Assembly: GCA_003225365.1 (NCBI GenBank)
Contig: QHZN01000085.1
Location: 1 to 64,000 of the forward strand
DNA: 64,000 bases
From: Acidobacteriota bacterium
GTDB taxonomy: Bacteria > Acidobacteriota > Terriglobia > UBA7540
Direction: 5' to 3'
Shown here: in pieces, positions 51,230 to 59,862 of the stretch
How positions within the stretch are numbered: the first letter of the stretch is position 1
How the letters are laid out: the number at the start of each line of letters is the position of its first letter
Made by a program: the position numbers and the translations under genes
Notes under the pieces: model-generated
Told to the model about the DNA's origin: nothing
Seen by the model: the letters and a program-made list of their open reading frames with translations, nothing else
Databases searched by the model: none

Positions 51230-51949
51230 TTAGGACGCGGCCAGAACGCGGCGACTCGTGAGCCTCCGCCTTGCGGGGCGCGGGGCGAACCGTTTTTCGA
51301 GGTCCTCTTGAACCTCGGTGAAATTCTCAAAGGGCCGGGCCTTGAGCCCGCGGTCGCGGCAGTACGCCAGCAAATGGCCTTTGGCGTACACCAGGTCCGC
51401 GCGTTCCGCGGCGAACCGGTCGGACAAGCCGTCGCCGATAAAAATCTTCCACCTGCGGCTCTCGAGCTTTTTCATCAGTGCCAGCTTGCAGGTCGCGCAG
51501 CCGTGGCGGCAGCCTGGGTTAGCAAACGGGAATTGGATCCGCAAAAACCCGGCGTCCCACTCGAGAGTGCTCGCAAACACGCGCCGGCCGGAGGCCAGCG
51601 GTCCGCCGAGGCCCGCCTTCCGCAGCACGCGCCGGATGACGCTGTGGAAGCCATCGCTCAGAATAAAAAACGGGATCCCTCGCTTCTCGACAAAATCGTA
51701 GAAGCCGGCGAAGCTCGAATCCACGGGGATGGCGTCCACCAGCGCGTTCAATTCCCTCTCCGAGGCTTTAACCAGCGCCATCTGGCGCTCCAGGCACTCT
51801 CGCGAACCAATGGTGCCGCGGACCCACTCCTGCTCGACCTCGCGCCAGGACGGATGCGCGAGCTCGGAAAGAATCTGGTCGGTAACGTCAATTTCCGTGA
51901 TGGTGCCGTCGAAGTCGCAAAAGATGACGGGTTTGGGATTTTGCGCCAC
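51230..51949 (-). CDS. MtnX-like HAD-superfamily phosphatase
   Basis: 239 residues. HAD motif I (VIFCDFDGTITEIDVTD), motif II Ser in FFILSDGFH, the conserved Lys in CKLALMKKLE and motif IV KIFIGDGLSDRFAAERAD are all present. A four-Cys-like tail in NPGCRHGCATCKL is characteristic of the MtnX/PSP-like subset. MtnX acts in methionine salvage, but no other salvage gene is nearby. In this operon a phosphatase for a pathway intermediate is more likely. It lies 21 bases after the ligase gene and 17 before the aminotransferase gene. Confidence 0.87.
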   Translation of the reverse strand: MAQNPKPVIFCDFDGTITEIDVTDQILSELAHPSWREVEQEWVRGTIGSRECLERQMALVKASERELNALVDAIPVDSSFAGFYDFVEKRGIPFFILSDGFHSVIRRVLRKAGLGGPLASGRRVFASTLEWDAGFLRIQFPFANPGCRHGCATCKLALMKKLESRRWKIFIGDGLSDRFAAERADLVYAKGHLLAYCRDRGLKARPFENFTEVQEDLEKRFAPRPARRRLTSRRVLAAS

Positions 51950-51970
51950 CGCTTCGACCCCCCTTCACGC

Positions 51971-53290
51971 TCAAGAATCAGACCGCTCGTCCACCAACCG
52001 CCGCTGCTTCCGGCCCGTTTCGAGCTTTCCCGCGGGAAGGCAGCGGAGGGCCAGCCGGAACATCCCGCAAACGTGATTCGCCCAGACGTCCGGGAAGCGC
52101 GCCTGGAGATTTTCCCGTACGGCCTGCTCGACGGTAGCGGGACTGATGCCATTCGACAGCTCGACGCGAAATTCCAGGATGTCGTGCCTTCCTTCCTGGC
52201 GCACGGCCACTTGCCAGCGGTCGGAGATGCCCTCGACGCCTTCGAGAACTTTCTCAAAGATTTCCGGATACATGTTCCCCGCGCCCATGACCACCATCTC
52301 GTCACGGCGGCCGCGGATTTTCGCGATGCGCTGGATGGTGGCGCCGCACGGGCAGCTCCCCTCGAGGAAGCGCGTCAGGTCGCGCGCGCGGTAGCGAATC
52401 AGCGGCATTGTGCGTCTCGCCAGCGTCGTCACCACGAGCTCGCCATAACCCTCCGCGTCGGGATTGAGGATTTCGACCCAGAAGTTGAACTCGTCGATAT
52501 GATAGCCGTCGCGGCGCAGACACTCCATGCCCAGCCCGCCGCCCATTTCCGTCGAGCCGTAACCCAGGACCACCGGAGCGTTCCACACCTCTTGAACGTA
52601 TCGTCGATACGCGTCCGTCATGCGGTCGCCCGCGGCGATCATTAATTTCACCGAGGGGGCCCCTTCGACTTGCGCGATTTCGCTCAGGGTCACCAGCCAC
52701 GTGGGGTCGGCAATGATGATGTTGTAGCCGTACTCGCGCAGCCGCGAATAAACTTCCTTGGGATGGGGCTTGCCGACCGCCGAGCAAAAAACTCCCAACT
52801 GTTTGCAGGCGAGAAAGGTCAGCCAACTGCTGATCCAGTAGGCCGCATCGAACGTGCACACCACGCGGTCGCCCGGACGAACTCCGATTTCGTAGAGGGC
52901 GGCGGCTTCGTAGCGGGCGGCGAAGTCCAGTTCGTCGTAACTGAAGTAGGTCCGCTTCGGCCGTCCAGTCGTGCCCGTGGTCTCGAAAACGGCTTGCGGC
53001 TCCCGGCAGAGAAATTCCTCGGAGGGCAAGGTCAGCAGGTCCTCCGCAGTGGTGAAGATCTCGCCCAAGTCTTCCGGCCTGCGGACTCGAGAGGGGTCGA
53101 TTCCGTTTCCGCTGAGCTTGCGGGCGAAAAACTTCTGATGACGAGCGGCGTATTGCACAACTTCGCGAAACCCGTCGGCTTGAATGCTTGTGACGAGGCG
53201 CCTGGGGAGGGATATCCCCCAGTGAGCGAGCGCCGGCGCCGACCGCCCTATCAAGGCTCGTTCGACAAGTTTGCGCGCTTTCCCTAGCAT
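51971..53290 (-). CDS. PaaK-like adenylate-forming ligase (phenylacetate-CoA ligase family)
   Basis: 439 residues of the ANL superfamily. The P-loop-like motif is FETTGTTGRPKRTYFSY, followed by VLGYGSTEMGGGL (adenine site), PLIRYRARDLTRFL (ribose-binding Asp) and the hinge KIRGRRDEMVVMGAGNMYPEIFE. It activates a carboxylic acid as acyl-AMP and may transfer it to CoA or to the operon's carrier protein. Substrate specificity is not readable. It is placed between the glycosyltransferase gene (64 bases upstream) and the HAD phosphatase gene. Confidence 0.89.
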   Translation of the reverse strand: MLGKARKLVERALIGRSAPALAHWGISLPRRLVTSIQADGFREVVQYAARHQKFFARKLSGNGIDPSRVRRPEDLGEIFTTAEDLLTLPSEEFLCREPQAVFETTGTTGRPKRTYFSYDELDFAARYEAAALYEIGVRPGDRVVCTFDAAYWISSWLTFLACKQLGVFCSAVGKPHPKEVYSRLREYGYNIIIADPTWLVTLSEIAQVEGAPSVKLMIAAGDRMTDAYRRYVQEVWNAPVVLGYGSTEMGGGLGMECLRRDGYHIDEFNFWVEILNPDAEGYGELVVTTLARRTMPLIRYRARDLTRFLEGSCPCGATIQRIAKIRGRRDEMVVMGAGNMYPEIFEKVLEGVEGISDRWQVAVRQEGRHDILEFRVELSNGISPATVEQAVRENLQARFPDVWANHVCGMFRLALRCLPAGKLETGRKQRRLVDERSDS

Positions 53291-53354
53291 TTCAAAGCCA
53301 CCCGGCGCCCCGCTGATGGAACCCTTGCCTTGCGGGGGCCGGTTTCCGATCGCC

Positions 53355-54542
53355 TCACATCAGATAGGCGGAATCGCCGGAGCGGGTATGGGGCGCGGGC
53401 AGAAGCTCGATCGAAGCGCCCAGCTCGAGCATGGCCCGCCCGATCTGCGCGATGGCGTGGGTCGCATCGGGCCGGGAAAGTTCGCGCGCCCGCCGCTTCA
53501 TCTCGGCAAGCTTTTCTCGATTCGAAAGAAGCTCGCTTGTAAGTTGCGCGATTCTCTCTAGCGGATCGGCAAGGACGGCCACGCCATGCCGTTCCAGGTA
53601 ATGGGCGTGCCGTTCTTCCGGTCCCGGGATCGGGTGAGTCAGGATCATCGGGAGACTCGCGGCCATGCTCTCCGCAACGGTCACTCCGCCGGGCTTGGTG
53701 ATCAGCAGGTCCGACGCCGCCATCAATTCCGGGACGTTGTCGGTCCATCCGAAGGCGTGGATATCCAGCGCCACCTTGCCGTGCATACGGTCGAGCTTGG
53801 ACTTGACCGGATGGTCGTGCCCTGCGACGGCCAGGATCTGAAGCGGCAGGCCGCAACCTTCCAGGCTCAACACAATTCGGTCGAGCGGGACCGGCCCCAT
53901 CCCTCCGCCCATCACCAACACAACGGGCCGGTTGCGGTCCAGTCCAAGGGCTTGGCGCAAATCGTCCCGGTCGAAGGGCAGCCCGAACGCAGGATCCACG
54001 GGAATGCCGCAAATCCGGATGCGGTTCGGATCCACTCCCCATTCGATCAACTGGCTTTGGGCTTCCTCGCTTCCTACGCAGAAAATATCCATCTCCTCCT
54101 GCACCCAAGGCGGCTCGGTGTGGAAGTCGGTCTGCACGGCTTGAATCGGCGCGTTCACCCAGCCACCCCGTTTGGCGACCGCCGCAATCTCCGCCGCGCC
54201 GATCTCGGTGGCCATGATGAGGTGCGGGGAAAAACTCCGAAGCTCTCGGAACAGCGGCTCGCAGCCGCGGCGGAAGAGCCACTCGGGCGCCGTGGCACGA
54301 TGGTGTTTCTGCTGCCGCCGCTCGAAAAGTTTCCTCCACATGCTCGGCGCGTGGCGCAGCATCAGCCAATACGACTGGATGTAAAGCCAGTGAAACCACG
54401 CGCGGCCGAATTCCGCAACGTCCAAGGTTCGCACTTCCAGATTGTCGCCGCCCTCTTCAAGCGCCCGCTGGATGGATTCCGCGGCCTTGATGTGGCCGGT
54501 GCCGACGCGCAGGGTCAAAATGGCAATTCTTTTCCTGATCAT
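53355..54542 (-). CDS. MGDG-synthase-like (GT28 family) glycolipid glycosyltransferase
   Basis: About 395 residues; ATG at 54542 (GTG at 54545 alternative). The N-terminal domain has the MGDG-synthase loop AILTLRVGTGHIKAAESIQRA and RTLDVAEFGRAWFHWLYIQSYW. The C-terminal GT28 domain has VVLVMGGGMGPVPLDRIV, PELMAASDLLITKPGGVTVAES and PIPGPEERHAHYLE, which bind the UDP-sugar. Relatives add hexoses to diacylglycerol at the membrane surface. This points to a glycosylated lipid as the operon's product. It lies 26 bases after the FabF gene. Confidence 0.9.
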   Translation of the reverse strand: MIRKRIAILTLRVGTGHIKAAESIQRALEEGGDNLEVRTLDVAEFGRAWFHWLYIQSYWLMLRHAPSMWRKLFERRQQKHHRATAPEWLFRRGCEPLFRELRSFSPHLIMATEIGAAEIAAVAKRGGWVNAPIQAVQTDFHTEPPWVQEEMDIFCVGSEEAQSQLIEWGVDPNRIRICGIPVDPAFGLPFDRDDLRQALGLDRNRPVVLVMGGGMGPVPLDRIVLSLEGCGLPLQILAVAGHDHPVKSKLDRMHGKVALDIHAFGWTDNVPELMAASDLLITKPGGVTVAESMAASLPMILTHPIPGPEERHAHYLERHGVAVLADPLERIAQLTSELLSNREKLAEMKRRARELSRPDATHAIAQIGRAMLELGASIELLPAPHTRSGDSAYLM

Positions 54543-54568
54543 CACTTTGAACTTGCCCCAACCCCGAA

Positions 54569-55822
54569 TCACATGGGGTCGGATTTCAGCCGGCGGACCA
54601 GGAGGACGGCGTTCAGGCCGCCGAAGGCGAAGGAATTGGAAATCGCTGCGCGCAGTGGCCTCTCCTGGGCCTGGTTCGGAACATAGTCCAAGTCGCACTG
54701 CGGGTCCGGCCGGGTATAATTGGCCGTAGGTGGAACGACGCCCCGCTCCAAAGCCATCACTGTGGCCACGAGCTCGATCGCGCCGGTGGCGCCCATGGCG
54801 TGCCCGTGCATGGACTTTGTCGAGCTGATCGCCACGCGCCGGGCATGCTCGCCGAAAACCCGCTTGATTACTTCCGTCTCGGTGACGTCGTTCAATGGTG
54901 TCCCGGTGCCGTGAGCGTTGATGTAATCCACTTCGTCGGGGCGCACCTCGCCTTCCTCAAGCGTCAGGCGGATGGCGCGCGCGGGACCATCTACGCTCGG
55001 CTGGGTGATGTGCGTCGCGTCCGAAGTCATTCCGAGGCCGCAAATTTCGGCGAAGATGTTCGCACCCCGACGTCGGGCGCGCTCGTACTCCTCCAGCAGC
55101 AAAATTCCCGCGCCTTCGCCCATCACGAAGCCCTCGCGGTCGGCGGAGAAGGGCCGGCAAGCTGAGGCGGGGTTTCCGTTGCCATTGGCGAGGACACGGA
55201 CGGACTCCCAGCTCCGCATCATGCTCATGGTGATGGGCGTGTCGCTTCCGCCCGCCAGAACCATGTCCGCCTGGCCGTACTTGATCAGATGAAAAGCCGC
55301 GCCGATGGCATGAGCGGAGGACGAGCAAGCCGTGGAGGTGGAAAACGAAGGGCCCTGCGCGCCGTATTCCATGCTAATCTGCGACGTTGGAGCGTTGTGC
55401 ATCACCTTAGGGATGGTGAATGGGTGGAGGCGAGTCGCTCCGCGCGCGTACACGTTGAAGCAGCCGCTTTCGAAGGTCTGCACCCCGCCCATTCCCGATC
55501 CGATCACCACGCCGAAGCGCGGCCGCTCTTCCTCCCGGACCTCCAGGCCGCTTGATTCCATGGCCTCGCGCGCCGCAAGCAAAGCAAACTGCGTGAAGCG
55601 GTCGAGCAGATCTAGCCGCTTAGGTTGAAAATGATCGGTGGGGTTGTAATCGGGGACTTCTGCGGCGATCTGAACCGAAAGGGGTGAAGGATCGAATTGC
55701 GAAATGCGCCGCACCCCCGAGCGCGCGTTGATCAGGTTGGTGAAAAAACTCTCGCGCTCCTTGCCCGTCGAGGCAAAGACACCCAACCCGGTGATTACTA
55801 CTTTCCGCCCATTCTGGCCCAT
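54569..55822 (-). CDS. Beta-ketoacyl-ACP synthase II-like condensing enzyme
   Basis: 417 residues with a complete catalytic triad: Cys166 in STSTACSSSAHAIG, His304 in YINAHGTGTPLND and His341 in STKSMHGHAMGATG. Length and motifs are those of FabF. It follows its ACP by 12 bases but no other fatty acid genes (fabD, fabG, fabH) are near, so it is a pathway-dedicated copy rather than the housekeeping one. It should extend an acyl chain on the adjacent ACP by malonyl-ACP condensation. The chain type is unknown. Confidence 0.93.
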   Translation of the reverse strand: MGQNGRKVVITGLGVFASTGKERESFFTNLINARSGVRRISQFDPSPLSVQIAAEVPDYNPTDHFQPKRLDLLDRFTQFALLAAREAMESSGLEVREEERPRFGVVIGSGMGGVQTFESGCFNVYARGATRLHPFTIPKVMHNAPTSQISMEYGAQGPSFSTSTACSSSAHAIGAAFHLIKYGQADMVLAGGSDTPITMSMMRSWESVRVLANGNGNPASACRPFSADREGFVMGEGAGILLLEEYERARRRGANIFAEICGLGMTSDATHITQPSVDGPARAIRLTLEEGEVRPDEVDYINAHGTGTPLNDVTETEVIKRVFGEHARRVAISSTKSMHGHAMGATGAIELVATVMALERGVVPPTANYTRPDPQCDLDYVPNQAQERPLRAAISNSFAFGGLNAVLLVRRLKSDPM

Positions 55823-55834
55823 AAGGTTAAGAGA

Positions 55835-56125
55835 TCAATGGCTTGCCGCGGGCGTGCTACCCTTGGCGATTGCAACGAGATCGGAGATGTCCTTCCCTTC
55901 CAGGACTCGCGTCAACCCGTCCACGACTTGCGTCACGCTCTTCATGTTTTGCGCGACCGCGTCTGGAATGTCAATCTTGAACTCTTCTTCCAGTGCGAAA
56001 AGGATGTTTACTCCCTCGAGAGAATCGATCCCCAACTCGCTGAAAGTTGAGTTCAAAGTGACCGTCCCCGGGGGAAGGTGCTGTTCCCGAGTGATGACTT
56101 CGACGACTTTCGCTGCAACATCCAT
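55835..56125 (-). CDS. Acyl carrier protein
   Basis: 96 residues; GGAG lies before the ATG. The phosphopantetheine attachment Ser is in ELGIDSLEGVN, with the acidic helices DVAAKVVEVITREQ and EEEFKIDIPD around it. The C-terminal tail (SDLVAIAKGSTPAASH) is longer than in AcpP (78 residues). The DSLEGV form, rather than DSLDTV, suggests a specialised carrier. It sits between the receiver and FabF genes with short spacers, so it is the carrier for this operon. Confidence 0.93.
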   Translation of the reverse strand: MDVAAKVVEVITREQHLPPGTVTLNSTFSELGIDSLEGVNILFALEEEFKIDIPDAVAQNMKSVTQVVDGLTRVLEGKDISDLVAIAKGSTPAASH

Positions 56126-56170
56126 CTTGGCTCCTCGCGGTACGATTTAAGCCCACCCCTTCCATTAGGG

Positions 56171-56560
56171 TCAGGGTGTGATCTCGATCGGCTTCTTTCC
56201 CACCAGCTCGCTGACCGACTGCAGCAATTCCGAAAGACGAAAGGGCTTATCCAGGAGGGTGCGGACTCCGAGCCTCTCCGCCGATTTCCTCTCCGCCGCG
56301 CTCATGAACGACGACATCAAGATAAATTCGTGGCGGTTGTTTTTCTCCCGCAGGTTTCGGATCAGGTCGAGCCCGTTTTCTATAGGCATCCTCAGATCGG
56401 CAATGACGACGCGAAAGTCCCCGTCCTTTTCAAGAATCTCCCGAGCGGCTGCCCCGTCCGCAACGGAGGCGACTGAATAGCCGTTCGACTCGAGGACTTC
56501 CGAGATTAGCCCGCGGCTTTCACTGTCATCGTCTACGACAAGTACTTTTGGCGACGTCAT
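56171..56560 (-). CDS. Stand-alone receiver-domain response regulator
   Basis: 129 residues from ATG at 56560. It has only a receiver domain: VLVVDDDSESRGLISEVLE, phosphoacceptor Asp in VVIADLRMPIENGLDLI, Ser switch in ILMSSFMS and Lys in TLLDKPFRL. It has no output domain, so it probably signals by protein contact. It is the first gene of the ACP-FabF-GT-ligase-HAD-aminotransferase operon, an unusual leader for a lipid pathway. A sigma-54-like promoter lies about 30 bases upstream. Confidence 0.9.
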   Translation of the reverse strand: MTSPKVLVVDDDSESRGLISEVLESNGYSVASVADGAAAREILEKDGDFRVVIADLRMPIENGLDLIRNLREKNNRHEFILMSSFMSAAERKSAERLGVRTLLDKPFRLSELLQSVSELVGKKPIEITP

Positions 56561-56587
56561 GACTCGACTAGACTCCGCCAAACTGTG

Positions 56588-56604
56588 TGGCACATGAGAT
56601 GCCA
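56588..56604 (-). promoter_or_regulatory. Candidate sigma-54 promoter for the ACP-FabF operon
   Basis: On the minus strand TGGCATCTCATGTGCC has GG and GC spaced ten bases apart, as in the -24/-12 consensus TGGCAC-N5-TTGCW, with three non-critical mismatches. Transcription would start near 56578, 18 bases before the ATG. The same bases form a TGGCA-N7-TGCCA palindrome, so an operator role is an alternative. Confidence 0.4.
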
Positions 56605-56700
56605 GCTAAACCGTGGCTAATATAACCAATTCCTTATCAGCGTGTTACAAATAATTTAAAAGCTCTGAAAACTCGCCGTGTCCGACTTCCTGTCCTTTAG

Positions 56701-56717
56701 TGTGGCTTTTTGCCACA
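56701..56717. promoter_or_regulatory. Candidate enhancer (UAS) palindrome TGTGGC-N5-GCCACA
   Basis: TGTGGCTTTTTGCCACA is a perfect palindrome with 6-base arms, about 110 bases upstream of the sigma-54-like promoter. That is the usual distance for NtrC-type activators. A near-identical element (TGTGGCATAATGCAACA) overlaps the promoter of the NtrC-type system at 61972-61988. The rest of the 56561-56879 gap shows no gene. Confidence 0.45.
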
Positions 56718-56879
56718 TAAACGATTACTCAGCCCAAGCCTAGCTGGCATGCTGGGCCCGTAAGTGCACATTTTGCCTTTGGTGAAAATTAAGCCAAACA
56801 GACAGAACAAGATGCACAGACGCCTGGTTATAAGGCCAAATCTATGCGGGGCAGATTAGGACACTGGTCGCGAAGGGGG

Positions 56880-57905
56880 TCAAATGATGCGCAGGAAATT
56901 TAGACCCGACTCGATCGCCAGCGCGGGGCTGTTCGTAAAAGCGCTGACTTCGTACGGGCAGCCGATCTTGCAGCCCTTGCAAAAGTCCCACAGCGTTTCC
57001 TCCTGCGCGATGATTTTCTTCGCGGGCTCCGATTCGAAGATCTCTTCGAGCGGCGCCTGGGACTGAAAGAGCGTCATAAACGCGCAGGGCAAATGGATGG
57101 AGCCGTCGGGTTTCATCGAGACGAGTTTCGAGGGGTGCCGGCAAGGGAACTTGGGCCCGAAACCGCCGTTGCGGTAAAACTCGTAATAGTGTGTGTAGAA
57201 GCGGACGTTTTTCGGATATGCAGTTCGGAGATTCCGGAGGCCCAACTCGACTCGATCAATCTGGGCGCCGTGGAGCTCAAAATCCGGCAGCAATTCCCCG
57301 GCGCGCATCACGTTGTGGACCGCTTCCGGGTGAAGGACCAGGTTGCGCTGGCGGCAAAACTCCGCGAGCTCGGGGAGGTCGTCCAGGTTTTCTAGATTGA
57401 CGGCGGCGTTGATTTGAGTGGTAAAAGGCCGGCGCCTCTTCAAAACGAATTCCAGGTTTTCGAGAATTGTGGGCAGGCCGTCGAGCCCGCGGCGCTTGGC
57501 GAAGCGCTGGCGGTTGAGCGAGTCAATGGAAACTTCCAGCATGTCCAGCCGCGCGACCCCGTCAGCGTATTTCTTGATGAGCAGGCCGTTGGTGGGCATG
57601 GAGGTCCAAAGGCCAAGGTCGGCTGCGCGTGCGATGTAGTCGCTGGTGTTGGGGTTGAGCAGCGGCTCGCCGCCCGAAAAGCTGAGCGCAAAAATCCCCA
57701 TCTCCGCCATCTCACGAATGCGCTTAAAGATCCTCTCGCGCTCCGCGCGCGTCTTGAGGTCGTTGAATTTCCCTTCCTCGCCGAAAATACAGTACTCGCA
57801 GTATTCATTGCACATCAGCGTGGTCTCAAACATGACCATGTAAGGCAGTTTGAAGCCCGAGGCTACATGTTTCGCGAGCGATTTGGCGATGTAGGAATAT
57901 TTCAT
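56880..57905 (-). CDS. Radical SAM protein with SPASM-like C-terminus
   Basis: 341 residues. The SAM-binding cluster motif is C-x3-C-x2-C in TTLMCNEYCEYCIFGEEG, with the GGEP motif in LSFSGGEPLLNP and a beta-barrel continuing through MPTNGLL and VSIDSL. C-terminal cysteines (KFPCRHPSK; LPCAFMTL; CKGCKIGCPYE) could hold an auxiliary cluster as in SPASM or twitch enzymes. It is upstream of the receiver gene by 320 bases, perhaps a separate transcript. Its position suggests modification of the operon's lipid or a peptide, but the substrate is not readable. Confidence 0.88.
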   Translation of the reverse strand: MKYSYIAKSLAKHVASGFKLPYMVMFETTLMCNEYCEYCIFGEEGKFNDLKTRAERERIFKRIREMAEMGIFALSFSGGEPLLNPNTSDYIARAADLGLWTSMPTNGLLIKKYADGVARLDMLEVSIDSLNRQRFAKRRGLDGLPTILENLEFVLKRRRPFTTQINAAVNLENLDDLPELAEFCRQRNLVLHPEAVHNVMRAGELLPDFELHGAQIDRVELGLRNLRTAYPKNVRFYTHYYEFYRNGGFGPKFPCRHPSKLVSMKPDGSIHLPCAFMTLFQSQAPLEEIFESEPAKKIIAQEETLWDFCKGCKIGCPYEVSAFTNSPALAIESGLNFLRII

Positions 57906-58052
57906 CTCAATAAGCTGGTAGTGGACGGTCCCCGCTGGAAGCCCTCCTGATAAGCGCCCTCCTCAAGAATACCTCAAAAACCAAATCCTTGCTCGCCTCA
58001 GCCGCCCTGCGCGACAGTAGGTGCTTGAAGGGATGAACTGCAACTTCTCGTG

Positions 58053-58091
58053 GGTGGCGCATACATCGTGCTGTTCACGATGTGTGCCACC
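58053..58091. repeat. Hairpin GGTGGCGCATACATCGTG / CACGATGTGTGCCACC
   Basis: An almost perfect stem of about 16 base pairs with a CTGTT loop. The left arm repeats the sequence GGTGGCGCATACAT that also forms the outer end of the nearby MITE-like element, on the opposite strand at 58362-58375. It could form a terminator-like structure but lacks a U-tract. Confidence 0.55.
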
Positions 58092-58141
58092 ACCCGATAT
58101 TCAAGATCGAAGCGGCGCCGCGCTCAGGCCCGGGATCTGAG

Positions 58142-58375
58142 CTGCGCACACATGGCCCAATGAAGCTGTGAAAAAATCAACAGCCTCTCGCAAAGGCGCT
58201 AAGGCACAAAGAAAAGCAAGCTCGAACTCCTTCAATTTCTTTGCGGGCCTTTGCGGCTTTGCCCTTCGACTTCGCTCAGGGCCGTGAGCCTGTCGAACGG
58301 CGCCTTTGCGAGAGATCTTCTGGTTGGGCGCCCATTTTTTCACAGCTTCAATATGCCATGTATGCGCCACCCGCG
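58142..58375. mobile_element. MITE-like element with nested inverted repeats
   Basis: The ends CACATGGCCCAATGAAGCTG and CAGCTTCAATATGCCATG are imperfect inverted repeats around a perfect 16-base pair GAAGCTGTGAAAAAAT/ATTTTTTCACAGCTTC. Inside lies a second perfect 15-base pair CTCTCGCAAAGGCGC (58195-58209) and GCGCCTTTGCGAGAG. There is no coding frame of note in the 234 bases. It differs from the family A elements in its ends. It is non-autonomous if mobile. Confidence 0.6.
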
Positions 58376-58455
58376 AAGCAAAAGCTGGGGGTAAATATTA
58401 ATCTTCTGGATTCCCCCCTTCGCGGGAATGACAGTACTAACTCGCCGGGGAAACG

Positions 58456-59862
58456 CTACCAGAGCTTGAACCGCGCGGCCATGCGATAAAGGGTTTTGCG
58501 GTTGATGCCAAGAATTTCGGCCGAGCGCGCCTTGTTATCGCCCGTCATTTTCAGTACATGCGCGAGGTAGCGTTTTTCGAGCTCGTCGAGCGAAGGCAAA
58601 TCGGCATAGAGGTTTTCGAAGCGCTCACCTGCGCAAGCCTGGGCTCGGATTATATCCGGCAAGTCCTCGAGCGTAATCACGCCGGTTCGGTTGAGCGCCA
58701 CGGCCGCTTCGAGCATGTTCTCGAGCTCGCGCACATTCCCCGGCCAGGGATAGCCGATCAATGCAGAGAGGGCCCGCGGCTTGAGGGAGTAGCTCCCGCC
58801 GCGCTCTTTCCCGAATTTGCGGAGCGCGTGCTCGACTAGCAGCGGAATATCTTCCGTCCGCTCGCGCAGCGGGGGCAGTACGATCTCGATGACGCGCAGG
58901 CGGTAGTAAAGGTCCTCGCGGAAGGCGCCCTTCCCGACCAGTTCCCCCAGGTTCCGGTTGCCCGCGGCGACGATGCGGACGTCGATCTTGATGTTTTCGT
59001 TCGAGCCGACCCGGCGCACTTCCTGCTCTTCGATGGTGCGGAGAAGTTTCACTTGCAGCGCCGGGCTCATCTCCGACACCTCGTCCAGGAAGACCGTGCC
59101 CCCGTCGGCTTCCTCGAAAAGGCCGCGTTTGTCGGCGACCGCGCCCGTGAACGAGCCGCGCGCGTGGCCAAAGAGTTCCGATTCAAGCAGTGATTCCGTG
59201 AACGCCCCACAGTTCACCGCCAAGAAGCGCCGGGCGGCGCGCGGGCCGTTCTGATGGATGGCGCGCGCCACCAGCTCCTTGCCCGTCCCGCTCTCGCCAT
59301 AGATCAGCACGTTCGAGCGCGAGTCGGAGACCATGGCGATTTTCTTATAGACTTCCAGCATCGCGGGGCTGCGGCCAACCAGGCTGGAAAGCTGCTCCTC
59401 GGTATCGAGCCGGCGGCGCAGGCTGCGGTTCTCCCGCACCAGGTCCCTCGAGGCGAGCGCTCGCTCGACCTGCAAGAGGACTTCGTCAATCTTGAAGGGT
59501 TTCGAAAGGTAGTCGAACGCGCCGGCCTTGACGGCTTCGATCGCCGTCTCCATGGAGCCGAAGGCCGTAATGAGAATGATTTCCGATTCCGGCTGAATGG
59601 CCTTGTAAGCGCGCAGGACGTCCATCCCGCTCAGGTTCGGCCCGAGCTTGATATCACTGATGATCAGGTCGAAGCTTTCCCGCTTGCCAATCTCGAGCGC
59701 TTCCTCGCCGCTGCCCGACGTCACTACGCGGTAGCCTTGCTCGCCCAGGACCTCTCGCAGCAAGTCCTGCGTCACCGGGTCGTCGTCCACCACCAGGATC
59801 CCCGCCGCGGCGCGCTCCGCGCGAAGTTCGCCTGCTGTCTGTACTGGAAGAACAACTTTCAT
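58456..59862 (-). CDS. NtrC-family sigma-54-dependent response regulator
   Basis: 468 residues. The receiver domain has Asp70 in LIISDIKLGPN and the Lys in YLSKPFKID. The AAA+ domain has Walker A GESGTGKE (189-196), the sigma-54 contact loop as GSFTGA (236-241, Ser for the usual Ala), Walker B GGTVFLDEVSEM, and the Arg fingers in REDLYYRLRV. A Fis-type HTH ends it (NKARSAEILGINRKTLYRMAARF). It activates sigma-54 promoters from upstream enhancers. The ATGA overlap with a small membrane protein gene and a histidine kinase gene further upstream form one operon. Confidence 0.94.
   Translation of the reverse strand: MKVVLPVQTAGELRAERAAAGILVVDDDPVTQDLLREVLGEQGYRVVTSGSGEEALEIGKRESFDLIISDIKLGPNLSGMDVLRAYKAIQPESEIILITAFGSMETAIEAVKAGAFDYLSKPFKIDEVLLQVERALASRDLVRENRSLRRRLDTEEQLSSLVGRSPAMLEVYKKIAMVSDSRSNVLIYGESGTGKELVARAIHQNGPRAARRFLAVNCGAFTESLLESELFGHARGSFTGAVADKRGLFEEADGGTVFLDEVSEMSPALQVKLLRTIEEQEVRRVGSNENIKIDVRIVAAGNRNLGELVGKGAFREDLYYRLRVIEIVLPPLRERTEDIPLLVEHALRKFGKERGGSYSLKPRALSALIGYPWPGNVRELENMLEAAVALNRTGVITLEDLPDIIRAQACAGERFENLYADLPSLDELEKRYLAHVLKMTGDNKARSAEILGINRKTLYRMAARFKLW

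Larger units (their letters stand above)
57906..58455. other. Gene-free stretch with hairpins and repeats
   Basis: No gene was found in 550 bases. It holds a long hairpin (58053-58091), a MITE-like element (58142-58375, listed separately) and a GATTCCCCCCTTCGCGGGAA word at 58409-58428. That word resembles the ATTCCCGC-ATTC-GCGGGAAT hairpin at 49772-49791. The 5' part upstream of the radical SAM gene shows no clear promoter. Confidence 0.6.

Noticed and set aside
56588-56604. Sigma-54 promoter read on the plus strand (TGGCACATGAGATGCC)
   Set aside because: Spacing also fits, but no gene lies downstream on the plus strand; only the minus-strand reading leads to a gene.
56701-56717. Rho-independent terminator for the radical SAM gene
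   Set aside because: The stem is only six base pairs, has no U-tract on either strand and lies beyond the gene only for the minus strand. An operator or UAS is more likely.
56880-57905. Radical SAM gene as a membrane-spanning lipid synthase
   Set aside because: The neighbouring lipid genes make this tempting, but the C-terminal cysteine pattern is SPASM/twitch-like and no specific signature could be shown.
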